Shown here piece after piece: positions 13,194 through 15,498 of a stretch of 15,498 nt of DNA. Source of the DNA: an uncultured Collinsella sp. (GTDB lineage: Bacteria; Actinomycetota; Coriobacteriia; Coriobacteriales; Coriobacteriaceae); the NCBI GenBank assembly GCA_902489515.1, contig CABUAL010000011.1, forward strand, positions 1 through 15,498, given 5' to 3'. The translations under genes and the position numbers were made by a program. Below the pieces are notes generated by a model. The model did no database searches. It saw only the letters and a list, made by a program, of their open reading frames with translations, and was not told the DNA's origin. Positions within the stretch are counted from its first letter, which is position 1; every line of letters starts with the position of its first letter.

Positions 13194-15164
13194 CTAGTTG
13201 GTCGTACCGGAATCGTCGCCCGTGCTCGTGCCCGAGCCCGAGCCCGAACCAGAAAGTGCGACCGTCAGCGTAATCGTGCTGTCGGTGGACTGCTTTCCAG
13301 TGGGGGAGACGCCCGTAACGGTGGCATCCTCGTTACCGCTTACGGGATTGCCGTTCTGGTCACAGAAGCCAATGTTATAGAAACCGGCGTTGTTGAGCGC
13401 GGTAACGGCGGCGGAAATGCTCTTGCCGTACAGGTTGCCCGGGACGGTGGCCTTGCCGGACTTCTTGGCGATGACGACGGTAATCGTGGCGCCGGGCTTC
13501 TGCTTGCCGCTGGGGTTCCAGCTGATCACGGTGCCCTCGGTAACCGAGTCGTTCTCCTGGTAGCTCACGTCGACACCAAAGCCTGCCATATCGAGGGCGT
13601 TGCGCGCCTGGGCCTCGGTCATGTCGGTCAGGTCGGGGACGGACGTGGTATCCGGGCCGCTCGAGACCTTGTACGAGATGGTCGTGCCCTTCGCGACTTC
13701 CTTACCGGCTTCGGTGCCCTGCTCAAAGACCTGGCCCTCATCAGCCTCGTTGGCCTCCTCGGAGGCGTTGCCCTTCAGGCCAACGCTTGCCAGTGCGGCT
13801 TCTGCTTGGTCCTTGGTCAGGCCGACAAGTTTGGGAACCTCAACCTTTTCGGAGGGCTTGGGGCCCTTGGAGATTACCAGGTTCACCTTGGTGCCCTTGG
13901 TCTTCTTGGTGTTGCCGTTGGGCGTCTGCTCGGCGACCTTGCCCTCGTCGACATCGTCGTTGTAGCTTTGGTCGATGGTGCCGACCTCGAGGCCGGCTTC
14001 CTTGATCAGCTCGACGGCAGTCTGCTGGTCCTTGCCCAGCACATCGGGCACGGTGACCTGCTCGCCGCCAAAGAGTCCTGTGGCAAAGGCCACCACGATG
14101 CCGATGACGGCAACGGCTGCCACCACGGCGGCGATGATCTTGTTCTTGTTGGATTTGGGCTTTTCGACCTCGTAGGAGCCGGTGGAGCCCGAAACCGAGC
14201 TGCGGGCGGTATTTTGGCCGCTCACGCCCGAGACGGGACGCACCATGGCGCGCGTCTGATCGGAAAGCTCGCGAGTCTTGGTGGCGCCCAGCTCACCGGG
14301 GGCACCGATGATGCGCGTGGGCTCCGAGACGTTGACGGCACGGCCCGACAGGTAGCTGTTGAGCACCTGACGCAGCTCGTCGGCGGTCTGGAAGCGGTTT
14401 GCCGGGTCCTTCTCCATGCACTTGAGGATGATGCGCTCAAGGTCGGCGTCGACACCGGAGTTGATCTGGCTCGGCGGAATAGGCAACTCGTTGACTTGCT
14501 TGAGTGCGACCGAGATGGCGTCGTCACCGTCAAAGGGAACGCGGCCGGTGGCGCACTCGTACATCACGACGCCCAGCGAGTAGATATCCGAGGTGGGGCC
14601 GAGGTCCTGACCGCGGGTCTGCTCGGGGCTGACGTAGTGGGCGGTTCCCAGCACGTTGTTATCTTGCGTGAGGTGGCTGTTCTTGGCACGCGCGATGCCA
14701 AAGTCCATCACCTTGATGTTGCCGTCGGGCAGCACCATGATGTTCTGCGGCTTAATGTCGCGCTCCCCCTATATCGTGGGCGTCTACGATTGGGGAACCG
14801 CCCACTACGTCAGCCCCGGCGAGCCGATCTGGGCGACCTTCTTGGGGTCGAGGGCGCCGTGGCTCTTGATGCCGCTCTTAAGGTCGGTGCCGCGCAGGTA
14901 CTCCATGACGATGTAATAGGTGTCGCCGTCCTTGCCCCAATCGTAGACGCCCACGATATAGGGGGAGGAGAGGCCGGCTGCTGCCTGTGCCTCCTGCTTA
15001 AAGCGTGCGGCGAAGGTTGCGTCGCCAGCATACTGTGGCAGCATGATCTTGACGGCTACCGTGCGGTCGAGGACCTGGTCCTGTGCACGGTAGACGGTCG
15101 CCATGCCGCCTGTTCCCACCTTATCCTTGAGGAGGTATCTTCCCCCGAGGACCCTCTGTTCCAT
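13194..15164 (-). pseudogene. pknB: PASTA-domain Ser/Thr protein kinase, interrupted in the catalytic loop
   Basis: The start is ATG15164 with AGGAG five bases upstream. The N-terminal part has the Gly loop GTGGMATVY (17-25), K39 (AVKIM) and the hinge VMEYLRGTDL. After AQIG the frame meets three in-frame TAG codons within 20 codons, then resumes, still in the same frame, at RDIKPQN with DFG, GTAHYVSPEQ and the C-lobe. A single transmembrane helix (IIAAVVAAVAVIGIVVAFA) precedes four extracellular PASTA repeats (starting VTVPDV, VEVPKL, TSVPDL, ATVPGN) and a Gly/Ser tail. Such kinases sense muropeptides or lipid II and control cell-wall growth and division. The neighbouring penicillin-binding protein fits the usual locus. 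The HRD histidine and about 17 residues are replaced by the patch at 14763-14818, so no kinase can be made as read. An assembly error is a serious alternative. Confidence 0.9.
14763..14818. other. Antisense patch built from two pieces of the kinase gene itself
   Basis: 14763-14795 is an exact inverted copy (33 bases) of 14935-14967. 14793-14818 is an exact inverted copy (26 bases) of 14624-14649. The two blocks overlap by GGG. Read on the plus strand they fuse SPYIVGVYDWG to TAHYVSP, two kinase motifs that are about 100 bases apart or more in the gene. The patch sits where the coding strand should encode the helix before HRD. Confidence 0.9.
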
Positions 15165-15296
15165 TCCTGCTCCTAACATAACTATTCGCTCAACGATGTG
15201 TGTAGTACCTACGATGTGGCCGCTGGGGCCGTGTGGCGCGTTGCCGCTAACTCTTCGGCCGCGGCGCGCCTCGGGTGTCCGATTCAATCATGGGCA

Positions 15297-15498
15297 TCAC
15301 GCTCCCTGTGCGGCAAGCGCCGCGGTCAGGACGATGCCGGCGATCTTGGCGGCCTTGACGTCATGCTTGTCGTAATCCTCTAAGGCCACCGAGATAGCGA
15401 CTGTGGGTGAATCGTAAGGTGCAAAGCCAACGAACATCGAGTTGACGTTGGTGCCGCCGGTCTCGGCCGAGCCAGTCTTCTCGGTCAGGATCTGACCA
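15297..15498 (-). CDS. Penicillin-binding protein transpeptidase, C-terminal end (partial)
   Basis: Only the last 66 codons are in the window; the 5' end lies to the right. The segment QILTEKTGSAETGGTNVNSM contains KTG, the third conserved motif of penicillin-binding transpeptidases. The following FVGFAPYDSPTVAISVALED is the usual C-terminal strand of class B PBPs (FtsI/PbpA type). This enzyme cross-links peptidoglycan at division or elongation. It ends 132 bases before the start of the PASTA kinase on the same strand, the arrangement seen in actinobacterial pbpA-pkn cell-wall loci, supporting co-regulation. The 132-base gap holds the kinase ribosome-binding site, and I saw no terminator in it. 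Confidence 0.85.
   Translation of the reverse strand, partial: GQILTEKTGSAETGGTNVNSMFVGFAPYDSPTVAISVALEDYDKHDVKAAKIAGIVLTAALAAQGA

Noticed and set aside
13182..15176. A 664-codon open frame on the plus strand opposite the kinase
   Set aside because: The minus strand clearly encodes kinase and PASTA domains; the plus frame is a composition shadow, and the patch even reads kinase motifs in antisense only.

Overview
The window looks like part of a Gram-positive, fairly GC-rich actinobacterial genome, most likely a gut Coriobacteriia such as Collinsella (inference). The clues are an LPxTG-like sortase signal reading LAQTGD, a neighbouring penicillin-binding-protein and PASTA-kinase cell-wall locus, and the style of the mobilisation genes. 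From base 1 to about 12,895 the content is that of an integrated mobilisable element. From about 13,000 to the right end it is the host chromosome.

Layout. 1-3,620: a very large Ala-rich coiled-coil surface protein with a CAP domain and sortase anchor (5' end cut off by the window), then a small secreted or lipoprotein-like protein. 3,700-4,300: a roughly 590-base non-coding block packed with inverted repeats and holding a MOBP-type nic site on the minus strand. 4,306-6,079: a MobC-like accessory protein overlapping a MobA-type relaxase. 6,080-7,300: a small membrane protein on the minus strand, then a 41-residue hydrophobic, cationic peptide gene whose mRNA could fold like a type I toxin message. 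7,298-9,481: a leader-peptide/terminator attenuator followed by three translationally coupled metallophosphoesterases. 9,524-11,192: a coiled-coil protein, a structured non-coding stretch, a winged-helix protein and an excisionase-like protein, all minus strand. 11,411-12,658: a tyrosine integrase beside its attachment site, which is the 3' half of a tRNA-Arg(CCT).

The tRNA half-gene begins exactly at the anticodon loop. The last 28 bases of the att sequence recur 129 bases further on, next to a second terminator, so two integration events or an eroded second element are likely. The intact tRNA and the left end of the element are not in the window.

The chromosomal part holds a PknB-like Ser/Thr kinase with four PASTA repeats and the last 66 codons of a penicillin-binding protein. 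The kinase is broken in its catalytic loop by a 56-base patch. The patch is built from two antisense copies of the kinase's own sequence and brings three in-frame stops.

The most unusual material is (i) the hairpin block, where several hairpins share loop sequences while their stems differ completely, with one loop family recurring after mobA; (ii) the attenuator in front of the phosphoesterase operon; and (iii) the self-derived patch in the kinase. Protein functions rest on motif recognition and RNA folds on hand-found complementarity; no searches or folding programs were run.
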